Shown: in pieces, positions 62,193-62,261 of the stretch | Layout of the letters: the number at the start of each line of letters is the position of its first letter | Position numbering within the stretch: the first letter of the stretch is position 1 | Origin: Antrodiella citrinella | Taxonomy: Eukaryota > Basidiomycota > Agaricomycetes > Polyporales > Steccherinaceae | Direction of reading: 5' to 3' | DNA length: 62,261 bases | NCBI GenBank assembly: GCA_004802725.1 | Contig: SGPM01000109.1 | Span: 1-62,261 of the forward strand | Program-made: the position numbers and the translations under genes | Notes under the pieces: model-generated | What the model was told of the DNA's origin: nothing | Seen by the model: the letters and a program-made list of their open reading frames with translations, nothing else | The model's database searches: none

Positions 62193-62261
62193 CTTCGCTA
62201 TCGGTATACGACCAGCCTTCCTGAGAGGGCGATGNANAGAGAAAGNANNGNTGAGNGANGA
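62193..62261. other. Right edge with N calls
   Basis: The last 69 bases are the KGD2 upstream flank. N calls accumulate after 62234, which suggests a contig end with low read support. Confidence 0.7.

Overview
This window is nuclear DNA from a filamentous basidiomycete, most likely a wood- or litter-decaying Agaricomycete. The reasons are many short GT-AG introns (mostly 47-70 nt) with clean 5' GTRNGT sites, several micro-exons, intron-containing histone genes, and the family content: a DUF6533-type seven-TM protein, an AA9 lytic polysaccharide monooxygenase, a secreted S53 sedolisin, an F-box-like protein, a fungal Gin4/Hsl1-type kinase and an Snt1-type two-SANT protein. Exon models were built by hand from reading frame, splice sites and family similarity. 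Unless noted, every listed model closes in frame from ATG to stop.

Layout. 1-570: 5' end of a Ty1/copia retrotransposon leaving the window on the minus strand (gag start, initiator-tRNA primer site, LTR edge). 571-7,500: repeat-like, gene-poor DNA with a possible Gypsy integrase relic. 7.5-11.8 kb: a conserved Lys/Arg-rich protein and mitochondrial GTPase MTG1. 11.8-15.2 kb: gene-poor, with a G18 run. 15.2-20 kb: an MGRN1-like RING ligase, then a divergent RPL28 / RPB11 pair. 22.2-24.3 kb: secreted S53 peptidase. 24.9-34 kb: Gin4/Hsl1 kinase, Tlg1/syntaxin-6 SNARE, ABCE1/RLI1 and, across an assembly gap, GPI17/PIG-S. 34.2-41.4 kb: Cue3/ASCC2 and Snt1, divergent. 41.6-46.2 kb: DUF6533 membrane protein and AA9 LPMO. 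47.5-51.1 kb: signal peptidase subunit SPC2, then a divergent H2B/H2A pair. 51.5-57.1 kb: homoserine dehydrogenase HOM6 flanked by two inverted, diverged copies of a small secreted-peptide gene. 58-59.7 kb: an F-box gene with one in-frame stop. 60.2-62.2 kb: KGD2, the E2 of 2-oxoglutarate dehydrogenase.

Most genes are housekeeping and do not form one pathway. Loose functional groups are translation and ribosome rescue (RPL28, RLI1, Cue3), secretion and membrane traffic (SPC2, GPI17, Tlg1), chromatin and transcription (H2A, H2B, Snt1, RPB11), and secreted degradative enzymes (S53, AA9).

The most novel-looking locus is the inverted secreted-peptide pair at 51.4-57.2 kb. Copy B is built from near-identical exon-plus-intron units, each adding one 22-residue glycine/proline/aspartate-rich repeat, so the peptide array can grow or shrink without changing frame. 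Promoter, signal peptide and 3' UTR are shared between the copies while the repeat cores have diverged. Other points worth checking are a 2-nt exon in the AA9 gene, a GC-AG intron (or indel) beside an 11-nt exon in the DUF6533 gene, a PIG-S that seems to lack much of its lumenal domain, a RING finger with a 91-residue loop, a histidine at the SNARE zero layer, a DWG kinase motif, and a single amber codon in an otherwise intact F-box gene. Scattered N calls cluster at 28.8-33.9 kb, 50.6-52.2 kb and the right end, so assembly quality is lower there.
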